Source: Paracyclopina nana (Eukaryota; Arthropoda; Copepoda; Cyclopoida; Cyclopettidae). From it: DNA of 64,000 nt. Below, piece after piece: positions 1 through 10,505 of the stretch (the first letter of the stretch is position 1; every line of letters starts with the position of its first letter). The translations under genes and the position numbers were made by a program. Below the pieces are notes generated by a model that was given only the letters and a program-made list of their open reading frames with translations, did not search any database and was not told where the DNA came from. The DNA lies in assembly GCA_019096065.1 (NCBI GenBank), contig JAGUCH010000007.1:6036501-6100500 (forward strand). The letters run 5' to 3'.

Positions 1-878
1 AAAAGGTGTATATTTGCTTTTGCAAGAAACTAAATATTTATTGAGTTACATACTACTTTTTCTTGTGAAAAGCTGTTAGTCATACAAAATTGGATGATCA
101 TAAATGATGCCCAAAATAACAAATGGGGCATTGTTCCAATAGAAATTGAGTGTGCAAAAATTGCTTGCCTCTTGCTTATTTGGTAAGATGAGGGTAGTTC
201 AAAGTTTTTGCTATCCTCACTGTAAAAGGAGTGAACACTTTCATTCATATTATCTACTGCTGTTTTTGCAAGCTGTTTTCTTTGATAAAGTGCTTTTAAA
301 AAGTGGTCTCTGCTGGGTGCCCAAAAAGAAGCAGTGTTATTAATATTGACATTTTCTCACAAACACTGAATGTATTTCAGAAATGATGGGGTGTTCAAAT
401 GTTCAGAGAGAGTGGATGTGTGTGTGGAATAAAATACATTATGGCATCTTAATGGGGCAAGTGTCATGTTTGCTATCCACCTGGAATCTATCTCAAGTTG
501 TCACCTTCAATTCAGAGAGTGTCCCACAGAAATTGTCCCCACTTTTGGGCATCATGATAGCCATCAAAATAACTAAAGGATTTTCACCTGTGTAATTTTG
601 CCCTGATGTGAAACACCCCTCTGTGCACACAGCAATTTTCAAGCAAAGTAATAAATTGTGGCATAAAAAGAAGAGCTCATTTTTCTCCAGTGTTTTATGG
701 GTAAGTCTTTTTTATTATTTCTTATTAATGATAATCATTGTCAATTTCAGATTGACACCAATTCCTCTGAGGTACTATGCGTAGGAGTCTTTTAAAATTG
801 TGTAGTCAGCCTTGCTGATGAAATGAAAGGAACTGTTGTTGTCTGCTGCAAGATTCTTGACTAAATGTGAAACATTTA
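1..878. other. No gene recognised; 3' flank
   Basis: I see no recognisable coding exon here. Short open frames on both strands lack family signatures. A minus-strand AATAAA lies at 37-42 and another TTTATT (minus AATAAA) at about 875-880, right at the end of the TMEM254-like gene, so much of this stretch may be 3' untranslated or intergenic sequence. Confidence 0.4.
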
Positions 879-1307
879 TTATTGCACTGAAATGTAAAAT
901 AGATGTTTCAGGCTGAGCCATCCAAACAGAAATGTGCTGAGAGTCCATTTTGCTGTTGCAACCAGATTCAACTGCCTTTAAAAGGCTGCCATGACAAATC
1001 CAATAATTCCTTCCACAGAATGAATTATCATGCAAATCTTGTAAAACTGCCAAACTGCATTTGGGTAGGAGAGGGCAAAATCATGCAATAAATGTCCAAA
1101 TGGGCCCAAATACAGCAACCAGTCAGGCTTTAGTGCCATGAGTTGAATAAAGCCAAATAAGCCAATGATTACTATGAATGAAACGAGTGGATTCACTGCG
1201 ACAAAATAGTCCTTTTTCACCACCACTGACATTTTGCTTGCCAAAACAGCTACTGCTGATAATAATGCACTTGACACAAGTGTAGCTCTTTGCCCAGAGA
1301 ACCTCAT
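879..1307 (-). pseudogene. TMEM254-like (DUF4499) small membrane protein with an in-frame stop
   Basis: The minus-strand frame from the ATG at 1307 encodes a small multi-pass membrane protein. The core reads ...LLYLGPFGHLL, then a helix with HSVEGIIGFVM, resembling vertebrate TMEM254 (LGPLGPF... HVGESLYAIV...). The open frame stops at TAA 978-980. The same frame continues immediately to a second stop at 879-881 and encodes a further hydrophobic stretch, KWTLSTFLFGWLSL, which lines up without a gap with the last TMEM254 helix (WFLQTFFFGIASL, human sequence from memory). So the stop falls inside a segment that still looks coding: nonsense mutation, base error, or stop-codon readthrough. A minus-strand AATAAA overlaps the second stop. 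The function of this family is unknown; an endomembrane location is an inference from hydrophobicity. It lies about 250 bp downstream of the DadA-like gene on the same strand. Confidence 0.6.
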
Positions 1308-1554
1308 TAATCATGATATCAAGAGAAAACTACTGATAATAATTTTGTTCTAATCATTGTAATTGTTTGCACGAAAGAATACTTGCCCATCACACTTTTC
1401 AAGTTTAAGGTTTAAAAATTGATGTTGTGGCCTGTCTCTACATTTTGTGACATCTAGTTTCTAATGGGAAGATCAGTTTACATCCTACTACTTTTGGGTG
1501 TTGTATTTCTTCAGGCCAAGCTGAATGACATAGCTTTTTCCATTCAATTCTGTG

Positions 1555-3076
1555 TTACAAGCCCCAACTATAATTTGCAAATAGTCTTCTTATGGGATGA
1601 AATCTCAGTGGAGAGTAGGGCTTGCAATCAATTTTTGTTGACTTGCCATCAATGATGTCAGCTAGTAGCTCCACAGATCCAAAGCTCAATGTCCAGCCTT
1701 TGGAGCCATGCCCAGTGATGGCAAACAAGTTTGGAATCAAAGTCTGGCCTATGATTGGGATGTCATCAGCACACACTGGTCTGCAAGCAGCAAAGAATTC
1801 AGCCTTGGTCTCCTCCAGAAAGCCTGGCTTGAAAGTTTTGATGGTATTCTCCAAGATTTTGGGGCACCCACTTGTGTCAAACCTAAAAGCAACAGCTAGA
1901 TTTTCCATTTGATCAAGGCAATAAATTGAAATCATTTACTTCCAATTGTACCCAACAGCTTCAACTCCACCAGAGATTCTTCCAATATTTGGCCTGAGAG
2001 GGCAAATCAAGGAGCCATGATCAGGACTGTAAACATTCATGCCTAAGCTCTCTGTGACTTGAGCAGTGATGACATTTCCTTTGAGAGGATAAATTGGCAG
2101 ATTGATGCCAATGGATCTACCAATTGGGTTGGACATGATGCCTGTTGCCAGCACATAAATATCTCCTTTTTCTACAGAGTTGTCTTCACAGAGAAATCCA
2201 CTCACTGTCTTTTTGCCACTTGGAGCAGCATCAATCAGAATTTCCTTTACACCACAATTGGTCTTGATCTTGACTCCATTGTCCAGGCAAAGTTTTAGCA
2301 GATTTCGGCAAAACATGTGAATATCTCCACTGCTGTCAATGCCTGGGTCATTGATGACTCCACCAACAAGTTCTTTGTTGCTTGGATGCTCAAAACCTAA
2401 ACATGGAAGCTCTTTCCTTACCTTTTCAGGTTTGATGACCTTAAAGGGTCTTCCATGATCTTGCCAGAATTTGGCTTGAGAGCTTTGCATGAAATCTCTC
2501 AAGTCTTCCTCTGAATAGTAAAGTCTAAAGAGACTTACTGATCATTGCTGATTTTAGAATCAATTTCAAGCTTTAGGCACCTTAAAGTGTTAGTAGCTGT
2601 TTTGTTAAACTCTAACTTTGATCCAAACTTTGCTTCTAGAGCTTCCATGCACTGAAGGCTGTAGAGCCCCAACTCTCTTTGAGCTGTGTGATTTCTTTCC
2701 ACTTTTCCTGGCCAAAAACAGTTGAAGGTGAACCACATTCCCCATCTCCAGAATTTATGGTCCAGAAGGGCATCCATGGTGAGCCCAATGCGTCTCAGCT
2801 CTGCTTTGTTTTTGCCAGCAATTTGAAGGAAGCCCAAGTTGCACACATTGATGGGCAAAGCATTGAACCATTTATGTAAGAGGCCTCTTTTGCAACCTCT
2901 GGGCCTTTCTCAAGCACTGTGATGTTGGCATAGCCCCTTTGTGACAAGTGAAAAGCTGTGCCCAAACCCATGATCCCACCACCTAAAATCACTACTTTCC
3001 TTGATTTATTGCCATCCTCCATCTTGGCCAATGTTCTCTTTATCACTGGGCTAGCTGAGTAATTATTTGTGAGCAT
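1555..3076 (-). CDS. DadA-like FAD-dependent D-amino-acid dehydrogenase/oxidase family protein
   Basis: Exons (complement): 2581-3076, 1940-2524, 1555-1882; introns of 56 and 57 nt. The product is about 469 residues. The N-terminal Rossmann motif VVILGGGIMGLG (GGGxxG at residues 32-37) binds FAD. EASYINGSMLCPS and FWRWG are typical of the DadA/DAO family, and the C-terminal signature is DIPIIGQTLIPNLFAITGHG...GWTLSFGS. Family members oxidise D-amino acids or N-methyl amino acids with FAD; the substrate here is unknown. I chose the ATG at 3076; residues before the Rossmann fold could be a mitochondrial presequence (inference). One frame change sits in the first exon around 2815-2822: the frame ending LAKTKQS must shift to continue as NKAELRRIGL, consistent with one base missing from a run of A (minus strand). 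The exon lengths plus one base give exactly 470 codons. No intron of plausible size explains it. The fold is otherwise complete. Confidence 0.75.
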
Positions 3077-3472
3077 TGAGAATCTGCTTGACAGAAGACT
3101 TGTTATGAGGAGAGTCACAATAATCTACTATAAACATCTGATGTGGCAACAGAATGAAAAATGTTTAAAATATGAATTGAAAAATGTTTAAAATATTAAT
3201 TGAAAAATGCCAGTTCATCATATCATTTCTCAGCCTTTTTGTGGCCAACTTTAAGTACAGCCACTTTTATTCTAATCAAATTCCACTCATGTACAACATA
3301 ATTTTCAAACCGATATGTTTATAAGCAGCTGAACTCAGCCCTGAAGTTTATTTTGGCACAGAATGGAGGAATGTCAATACTTTGTGGTATTTTCAGTACT
3401 GTAAGTGCAAGCTAAAGATTTTTTAATTGGTATCAGGATCAATATAATAGGTAATTTTGCTCATTGTTAGCC

Positions 3473-4186
3473 ATGATGGTTGAGGAAGTGGAGGCCTCTT
3501 CACCAAAATGTGGCTCTTCATGCACAAAAATTGCTGGCTTGGTCAGCCTCATAATTTTCTGGATACTTATTGGCATCATTGTCATTTTGACCACTGAATC
3601 CGAGAATTTCTTTCAGCCAGGAAGCCATTCAGGTAATTTGATGCAACATTATTCCTACCCCAATCTAAAATCAATATATCTCCAAGATTTGGAAAGTTGT
3701 GCTGAGCCCAATAAAATTGGTGATGGTTATTGTGATGACGAGAGCAACATTTATCAGTGCCAATTTGATGGCGGTGATTGCTGTGGGAATCAAATCAATG
3801 TTGAGCGTTGTTTCAAATGCGACTGCTATAACAAATCGACCACTGAAAATTACAACTCTGCAGCAGAAACGACTCCAACCTCTGGAATGACCTCAACTTT
3901 AACTGAGTCTACCACCACAGGAATTCCTCAGCAATGTACGCAAACAGTTGACCCATTTGATAGCCCAATTTGTTGGGCCAAGTGCGCTAAATGCATTGGG
4001 GACTTGATTGCAGCCTACTTGGAAGCCTCAAGTGAAGATTGCAGGTATAAGTGTCAAGCAACAGATGGATGTGAATATTTCAATGTCCACTACGTAACTC
4101 ATGAATGTTACTTGCTGAAAAATTGCCCTGGATATGAAGTGGATCATGATTTTCAGTCGGGTGAAAAGTTTTGCATGATTTGGTGA
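3473..4186 (+). CDS. Single-pass membrane protein with a Lin-12/Notch repeat and a PAN/apple-like domain
   Basis: Single-exon frame of 237 residues from ATG 3473 (a second ATG follows at once). Layout: a short N-terminal tail with CGSSC; one hydrophobic segment at about residues 20-40; an LNR at about 75-104, with spaced cysteines, GDGYCDDE and FDGGDCCG, the Ca2+-binding pattern of Notch LNRs; a Thr/Ser-rich, probably O-glycosylated linker at about 121-152; then a Cys-rich C-terminal module at about 165-235 (DCRYKCQATDGCEYFNV...) resembling PAN/apple domains. The absence of a cleavable N-terminal signal and the membrane segment near the N-terminus suggest type II topology with both domains outside the cell (inference). 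I know no named family with this order. It could be a member of an expanded arthropod LNR-protein family. It is convergent with the thaumatin-like gene; the stop codons are 16 bp apart. Confidence 0.7.
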   Translation: MMVEEVEASSPKCGSSCTKIAGLVSLIIFWILIGIIVILTTESENFFQPGSHSGNLMQHYSYPNLKSIYLQDLESCAEPNKIGDGYCDDESNIYQCQFDGGDCCGNQINVERCFKCDCYNKSTTENYNSAAETTPTSGMTSTLTESTTTGIPQQCTQTVDPFDSPICWAKCAKCIGDLIAAYLEASSEDCRYKCQATDGCEYFNVHYVTHECYLLKNCPGYEVDHDFQSGEKFCMIW

Positions 4187-4201
4187 ATTTATTATTCCCT
4201 G

Positions 4202-5718
4202 CTATGGGCAAATTGTCACATCAAAGCTGGTTTCTCCTGCAAATGAAAAATATGTATCAGCTAGATAGATGTCCAAGTCGGGAAGCTGTACTGTAGAGTC
4301 TCGGATAATTTGAGCGGGCGAGTTAAATTCATTAATTTCAAATATTTTGCATGTCTTAATGTATCCATTATTATGAAAGCGGCCTGGGTTCATTTCCAAA
4401 GGTTAAATTATTGCAAACATGCTTCAGTCAAAAAGTGCATATGTACCTGGGCAATTATGGAGGCCTGCAGCATCGTCATAGGCATAGCTGTAAGCAGTTG
4501 GGCAGTTGTCATGCACAGTTTGGACGTAGTTCGTTTGGATCACCGGTCCATTGCTGCATTCCCCAGGCTGAACTGGGGAGTTGGACAGCACATGAACATT
4601 CCAGGATCCTGAGTCTCAGGCAAGCCCAGTCCGTAGGGAGGTGGGTAATTCCACTTTTGCATGGGGACAAGCAAGCCACGACTTTGCCGTTGCTGTAAAC
4701 TCTCAAATCGCCAATACCACTGATTTCATTCTGTGGACATTGCTCCAATGCCATGGCACAATTCGTGGGAATGCATGCGCCCTTTTAAAAGAGGTTTTAA
4801 AACAAAGTCAATCATAGAGTTTTAGGGAGTAGATTAGCTTATAGGTCTAAATAGAACAAGTGCTCTGTATTTATTAGTGCATCAAGCAAAAGTTTGCCAT
4901 TTCTTATCCGATTTTCCTTTGAATTAAAATATCAAAACTGGTATTTCACTTATAATATTGAATTGTTAGAAAGGTAGAAAAACAGAAAAAATGCTCGCTA
5001 TCTCTTACAACTTTTAAACTGCAAGTCTTAATTTCGCAAATCAGAAAGTCGCGATTTTTTAAAAAGCCATGAATATAACAAATTGGAAAGGCTTTTAAAT
5101 TCGGCTTCATTGACCTAAAAATTATTTAAAGTTTTAAAAGTAGGCTTGCAGAGCCTCAATTTTTGCGTTACAGCATTAGTGACCTTACTGACCTATTTAA
5201 CTCCTCTATTTTCGTTACGCAATATTTGTTTACTTGATCTACTCCACGTGGCACAATTCTCATGGGAAGGCTGTAACCGTCCACCAGACTGATGTCATAC
5301 CAGGAATCTTGATTTGGCGGCTGAGAGGGAAATAGAATTCCACCTTGGTATCAGCTGGTGGTTGGCATCCATTGGCAGGGCACGGAGGTGAAGATTGTCC
5401 GAATTCGCACTCCTCGCCAGCTCCATTGCAATTGATTTTGGGCCAAAATCGACCAGCCCAACCGCCATTGGGAATCTGGGAAGCATTGCTGTGCTCTGCA
5501 TTTTGGCCTGTTTTATTTTGTTTGCTTTTTTACCTGGTAAGAGTGTTTTGCCCTTGGTCCACTCTCACGCTTCCGCCAGGGAGAGGTTCAACCCCGAAAT
5601 TAGGAGTTGTGGCCAGCCAAATGGGAAATGGACAAGAATTGACCACGCTCAATTCAATGGAATTCACGCGGTGGGATATGGCCAAGATGAGCAGCAAGAA
5701 TTTCATAGTGTTCTCCAT
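4202..5718 (-). pseudogene. Thaumatin-like protein (GH64/TLP fold), frame interrupted
   Basis: Exons (complement): 5534-5718, 5234-5488, 4447-4781, 4202-4236. The predicted product begins with a signal peptide (MKFLLLILAISHRVNS) and then shows the thaumatin pattern: NSCPFPIW, GGWAGRFWP, a Cys-rich stretch, WYDISLVDGYSLPM (the conserved YDVSLVDGYNLPM block), a central CPTAYSYAYDD block (the family's YSYAFDD) and C-terminal FDVTICP (family TFCP). Length, about 270 residues, is normal. Introns are 45, 452 and 210 nt. The frame carries about three single-base breaks, all next to short homopolymers; total length is consistent with three missing bases. So this is either a decayed copy or a victim of sequencing undercalls. 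TLPs are secreted disulfide-rich proteins, known as antifungal/PR-5 proteins in plants and as induced immune proteins in arthropods. Confidence 0.7.
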
Positions 5719-5936
5719 CTTCCCCTGATTTTGACCTTTTGCAAGAAGTGATTAAAAAGAGACGCAGATAAGATAACATAGTACTTAAAATATAGATAGC
5801 AAGGCTTGAATTTAAAAGTTCTGGATTAATCCGGGATGCAGCATTTTATCACAGTTTCTTAGCTGTTTCCTCTTGATTTTATTAATCGCATAGTGCTTTT
5901 CTAATTAGCCTTATTATTGAATCATGATGTCAATTA

Positions 5937-7237
5937 CTATTTCACTTTTGTTAGTTCTGCTGACAAGTTCCATAATTGCTCAGAGTCACCAAGCAGCTGA
6001 TCCACTTTCTTGTTTTCCTTCTCTGCCAATTTGAAATCCCTGTAAAAATATCCACTCTGAAAATGAAAAGATTTTATTGATAATTTCACACTTTTGAGTT
6101 AAATTAATTGATTAAGCAATTCACCTGGATGAGCTGAGAGTCTTCTAGGACAGCATGGATTATATTTTGGGCTCCTTCAGTTGCACTCCTCATGAAAAGG
6201 AAAGCAATGGGGGCAAAGAGTATCTTTTTCAACCATGAAAAATGGACATTTCTGGCTAGCTCCGTTTTACACCAACCAGGTCCAACACAGAGAACTTCCA
6301 CACCCTGCAGCAAAAACATGTTCATGACAAATCAAAATAAGGCTGTAGATCATACCTGATGTCTTGAAGCCAAATCTCTCGAGAAAATGGCATTCATCAG
6401 CTTGGAATCGCAATATCCTATGGGAGCATGCTTTGGGACAGGTTCACCTTCAAGGATTTTTCTGCCCTCATAAAACTGCCGCGACTCATCCAGATCTAAT
6501 TTTCCTGATAGCATGAGACCAGAAGAGACAACAACGACTCTTTTGACTCTATCCAGGAGCAAGTTGGTGAGGAGGAAGTGACCCAAGTGGTTGATGCCCA
6601 CATGAGCTTCAAATCCATCTTCAGTCTTTGCCTTCTTCTCCATTGGCACCCAAACTCCAGCATTGCACACCAAGAAGTCAACAGCAGGAAATTTCTCCTT
6701 GATTTCTTGTGCAAAGTCATGAACACTTTGGAGGCAGCCTAAATCCAGCTGGACGACTTGGACCACATTTGTTGATCCAGTGGACTTTTGGATTTGAGCT
6801 GCAGCAGCTTCGCCTCTTGAAACGCTCCTGCAAGCCAAAATGACTGAAGAAGCTCCACGACGGGTTAATTCTTCTGCTGTATGGTAGCCAAGGCCAGTAT
6901 TGCCTCCAGTGATGATGACAACCTTAAAACGAATTTTACTCAAAATCTTGCTGACGGCTCATTATTTACTTTTTGATTGAATTTCAGTAATGGAATTAAA
7001 TCATTAAATCGATAATTGACTTGAAATATCTAGTTGCTTTTTTAAGAAACTACATGTTCATAAAAGCATTTTTTGAATAAGATTTTTAAAAGTATTCACT
7101 TTTCCTTCGAGGGTTTTGTCCCTTAGGTGTGGAATTCTGGCAATTGATCCCCAACTCCTGGCTCTTAAGGTCCTAAGCAAGCAAAGGCCAACGACAGAAA
7201 CACTCAAACCACTCAAAGTTGCCGTCAAAAAGTCCAT
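5937..7237 (-). CDS. Retinol-dehydrogenase-like short-chain dehydrogenase (RDH11-14 type)
   Basis: Exons (complement): 7100-7237, 6356-6922, 6125-6304, 5937-6056; 334 residues, frame intact. The N-terminus has a hydrophobic membrane anchor (ATLSGLSVSVVGLCLL). The NAD(P)-binding motif TGGNTGLG lies at about 51-58, NAG at 133-135, catalytic Ser at 179/180 (VVVVSSG) and the YxxxK motif YCDSK at 216-220. The C-terminal SGYFYRD matches the end segment of RDH proteins (SGKYF). These enzymes reduce or oxidise retinoids and other lipophilic carbonyls at endoplasmic reticulum or mitochondrial membranes using NADP(H). Clean phases and splice signals make this the best-preserved enzyme of the 0-7 kb cluster. 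The substrate cannot be told from sequence. Confidence 0.88.
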
Positions 7238-9590
7238 TTTGAAGTTTGTGTAACTCTGTGACTTTCTAAAGTTGCTTTGTTATTGTTTAGGCCTTTTAGC
7301 GGAATATTTTAATGCGCCTCGCGCAACCTCAAATACTTTTAATGCAAACAAATCCTAACATAAAAATCAATATTTTACATATAAAAAACCATGAAAAAAA
7401 TTCTCAGTTTAAATGTCCAAAATGTTAGAGTGTATTTTTGATTTTTAAAATCTTCCGTAATAAAAGCACACGAGGCTGGAAAATTGAGGCGTAATAATAG
7501 AGCGATTATCTCTAGCTCTATGATTATTTTGAGCTCATAACTGTCATATAATGCAGTTTTTACATCTGCACTTTCATAGTCGTGATCTGGTCAAAGCAGA
7601 ACTTTATTTTTGTGGATTATTTGCTGTTGTTGGGTCTAGTTGGGTGGTTTTTGGGGCTCCCCATTATATGCAGCTGCTTTTCGCGTACTTTTGCACTCTA
7701 ATTTGTGGCAATTCACCGAAAATGGTGACCAATTCATCATCACTTTTGGGCACTGGGACACATTATTATCAGTTGGTGTTAATTAACACCTCTGCTCGAT
7801 TCATTTCCTCTGCAGCGAAATGACCCAAAAATTCCTCAGAGATCGTTGCTTTTTTTTAGCTTACATAAAAGTTATATAGTAATTTAAAATTAAAGTAGAG
7901 CATATTTCATGAAAAGCTAGACTGCTTTTTTCATCTGGAAATCATAATGTCACTATGTAAGTTATTTTGGCATGAATCAAAGCTGAAAAATATTTCATGA
8001 TTTCAGTGGAGTTTGTTTCACTAAAAACCACCTGAAATTGGCAAATGTCATCAAAATTAAATTTCGGTCTGATACTCACAATTATCAACAGAACTTGATT
8101 TTTTAGTACTTTGTGCTCAAAGTGGATGAATATTCCAGCGAGTTTTTGCCCCCAAAATTCACACCTACAAGTGTGAAAACTGTGATTGTATCCGGTTTGA
8201 TTGTGTGCAAATTTCTCCTGTTGGGAAAAAAGTTGAGTTCATTTTTAGCTGCTGCTGCTGCAGACCTCAATCAACCGAAAATAATTGGAACAAAAAGGGA
8301 CATAATAAAAGCTGCTGCTGCCCATGACAATGGTTGACCATTGTGCGCGCATTTCCATGACATAAATCATAATGAAGTGTCAGTTTTGCCACCCACCCCC
8401 GCCGCTAAGTTGACCGTAGTCATTTCTGTCACCCTTTTTCCGCCAAAGCACAACACTACACAATATACTACGGCTCACAATAGGACCAATAAAATGGAAA
8501 AACAATGCGATCTTTTGTGGTTAATCAAGAATTCTTGCCGCGCAAAGGGATTATGGAGACAAAAATGAGCAAACATGAAAATTACACCGATTTCTCCATG
8601 CCCAAACTTGCTTTTTGTATTTTAGCGGAGCGGAGCGGAGCGGAGCCAGAAGCGGAGGGCCGACGGCGCAGAGTAGCGTAAACCAAAAAAAAATTGAAAA
8701 AAATTGGTTTTTTACACACATTTTGTTTATTTTCCTCTTTTAGGTGAATAATAGCGAATTATTCCATCTAATAGGATTCAGTTATCAAAAGTTAGAAAAT
8801 ATGAAATCTGTTTTTAAATTATGCTAACATCCACGAGTAGTAGCGTACAGTCAAAATATTCGCTTTTTAAATATTTTTATGGCCTTGAACGGATATTTGG
8901 ATCCTGGGAAAATTATTGGAATTCTATGATGCTGCTGCTGAATCATGGGCACTTTCCCACACTTTTGGGCTGCTGTAGTGGCGTGAATTAAAAGATGCGC
9001 CCGAGGAGCAATTAAAAGCGGCGTTATTGAGCTGTGTACGTAAATTGCATACTTTTGCTGCTACCACTATTTGTTTAGTCATCTTGTAATTATTGATGAT
9101 ATCGCGTCATCATCATTTCATGGCAGATAACGAACCTGATTCACATCCTGTTAAGGCAAGCAAAAAGACAACAAGAAGCAAATTAAAGATGAGGTCCAAA
9201 AATAATGATAATTCCATTCATTTTTGGTTCCGGACATTTCGCACCTAGCCGCGGGGATTAACGTAGATTAAACCGTTTTCTTCGCACTTATGGAAAATGC
9301 GATTAATTCATTTGATTTCCAGCGGAAGTTGTAATGAATTTGCATCCACATCTGGATTAACTTTATCCATTTTCCTTCATTTCTTCATTTTTCGCTATTG
9401 AAAAAAAGGTTTTTGGCTGTATTCACATTTTCAGATTTAGCTGAAAATAGAAAAAAACTGATTGATTTCAGGCTCCTTAAATCAGCAAAAATCCAATTAT
9501 TCAGGCAAACTAGAACTAGATGCTCCTAAAAATTGGAAAAAAAGTTGAAAATGCATTATGTGCACTTTAAAAAAAGATTCCCCTCATTTA
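7238..9590. other. Intergenic region between the SDR gene and the Wnt4 side
   Basis: No coding exon recognised in about 2.3 kb. It contains poly-A/T tracts, GCTGCTGCTG microsatellites near 8251-8264 and 8311-8323, and a short GCGGA pentamer array. The open frames present have no family resemblance. Confidence 0.4.
8624..8646 (+). repeat. GCGGA pentanucleotide array
   Basis: About four and a half perfect copies of the pentamer GCGGA, followed by degenerate copies to about 8660. A simple tandem repeat in otherwise AT-rich intergenic DNA. Confidence 0.8.
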
Positions 9591-10076
9591 TGCCCTGTTC
9601 ATCTACTCTACTTTTTCGTAACTTTCTTGACTTACCCTACGAAAAAAGCTGTCGTAACTCCACGAATTTCTGTTAGCTGTCGTAACTTGTAAGAACTGTT
9701 GTTATTTTAGCGATCCCTCTAGGGTTGACTAAACTAATGCAACTTTGGAAAGAATCCCCACTTGTGATAGACCTAGCAGAATGTTTTAGTCGGCCCTAGC
9801 AGGCCAGCTTTACTTGCTGTAAGACTCATTCTTACGTTAGGACACACTAAACCATAGGAAGGTTTAAAGTAAGCGCCAAAACAAAGGCAAATAAAAACTG
9901 ATTTAGTCAGCCCTAGCTTGCATGCGCTTAACTTGGTCAACGCGCTTACCCAATTCGTACGTTAACGACAGGTCTTATGCTGACTTAAGGCATTTTTTGT
10001 CGTTATAGAATAACGACAAATTTTTTTAAGACTCCTGGAGTTACGACAGAAACTGTCGTTGTAGATGAACAGGGCA
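9591..10076. mobile_element. PIF/Harbinger-type MITE with TTA target duplication
   Basis: A 486-bp element with 16-bp perfect terminal inverted repeats (TGCCCTGTTCATCTAC at the left, its complement at the right), flanked on both sides by TTA (9588-9590 and 10077-10079). A TTA duplication is the hallmark of PIF/Harbinger insertions. Inside are several copies of a GTCGTAAC/GTTACGAC word near both ends, giving a partly palindromic structure. There is no transposase frame, so it would depend on a full-length relative elsewhere. The superfamily is inferred from the target duplication alone. Confidence 0.8.
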
Positions 10077-10239
10077 TTAAAGATTTAAAGTTGAGTTTCT
10101 AGCATTTCCTTACAAGTAAGAAATGGTCAGCGTTATTTTCAATAAAACTGCATTATTTGCCAAAAAAGGCCTAGCTTTTTTGGCTGTGCTCAAAAGCACT
10201 CTAATGAAGCCATTGGAATAATTGCGCTATGTAAATTCA

Positions 10240-10505
10240 TTGAAGGGGCTCCTGGTTTTGAAGCGCGCGGCTCTTTATCATCTATCCCTTCTTTGTAGCG
10301 GCCGCCGTTTGCGTTGTCGCCTCTCGCTGTTTGTGAAAGCGCCGAACGGCGTTTCGCGCCGCGACTCCCCGTTCGCCATTTGTCGGCTCGGGATTCCGGT
10401 CAAAGGAGCTCGTGTACAACTACACCGCGGCCACTTGAAACTTCAGTTGTGAAAACCCGATCGGAGGATAATGAACTAACGTGATTCCGCACTACAAAAA
10501 ACTAC
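10240..10505 (+). promoter_or_regulatory. CpG-rich 5' leader/promoter region of Wnt4
   Basis: Composition jumps from AT-rich to GC/CpG-rich at about 10260-10460 (GCGCGCGG, GCGGCCGCC, GCGCCGCG words), immediately upstream of the ATG in Wnt4 exon 1. This fits a 5' untranslated exon or CpG-rich promoter. An open frame at 10222-10452 crosses it but lacks family features and ends before the Wnt4 ATG. The transcription start cannot be placed from sequence. Confidence 0.45.

Noticed and set aside
956-979. A 24-nt GT...AG segment that would remove the TMEM254-like stop as a micro-intron
   Set aside because: Far below the shortest intron seen elsewhere in the window (about 45 nt), and the residues it would remove align to the family.
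2815-2860. A 44-46 nt intron to explain the frame change in the DadA-like gene
   Set aside because: The possible GT...AG pairs either create a stop or delete a conserved block; a single missing base fits better.
10222-10452. 76-codon plus-strand frame before Wnt4
   Set aside because: GC-rich leader sequence, no conservation recognised; more likely 5' untranslated or promoter DNA.
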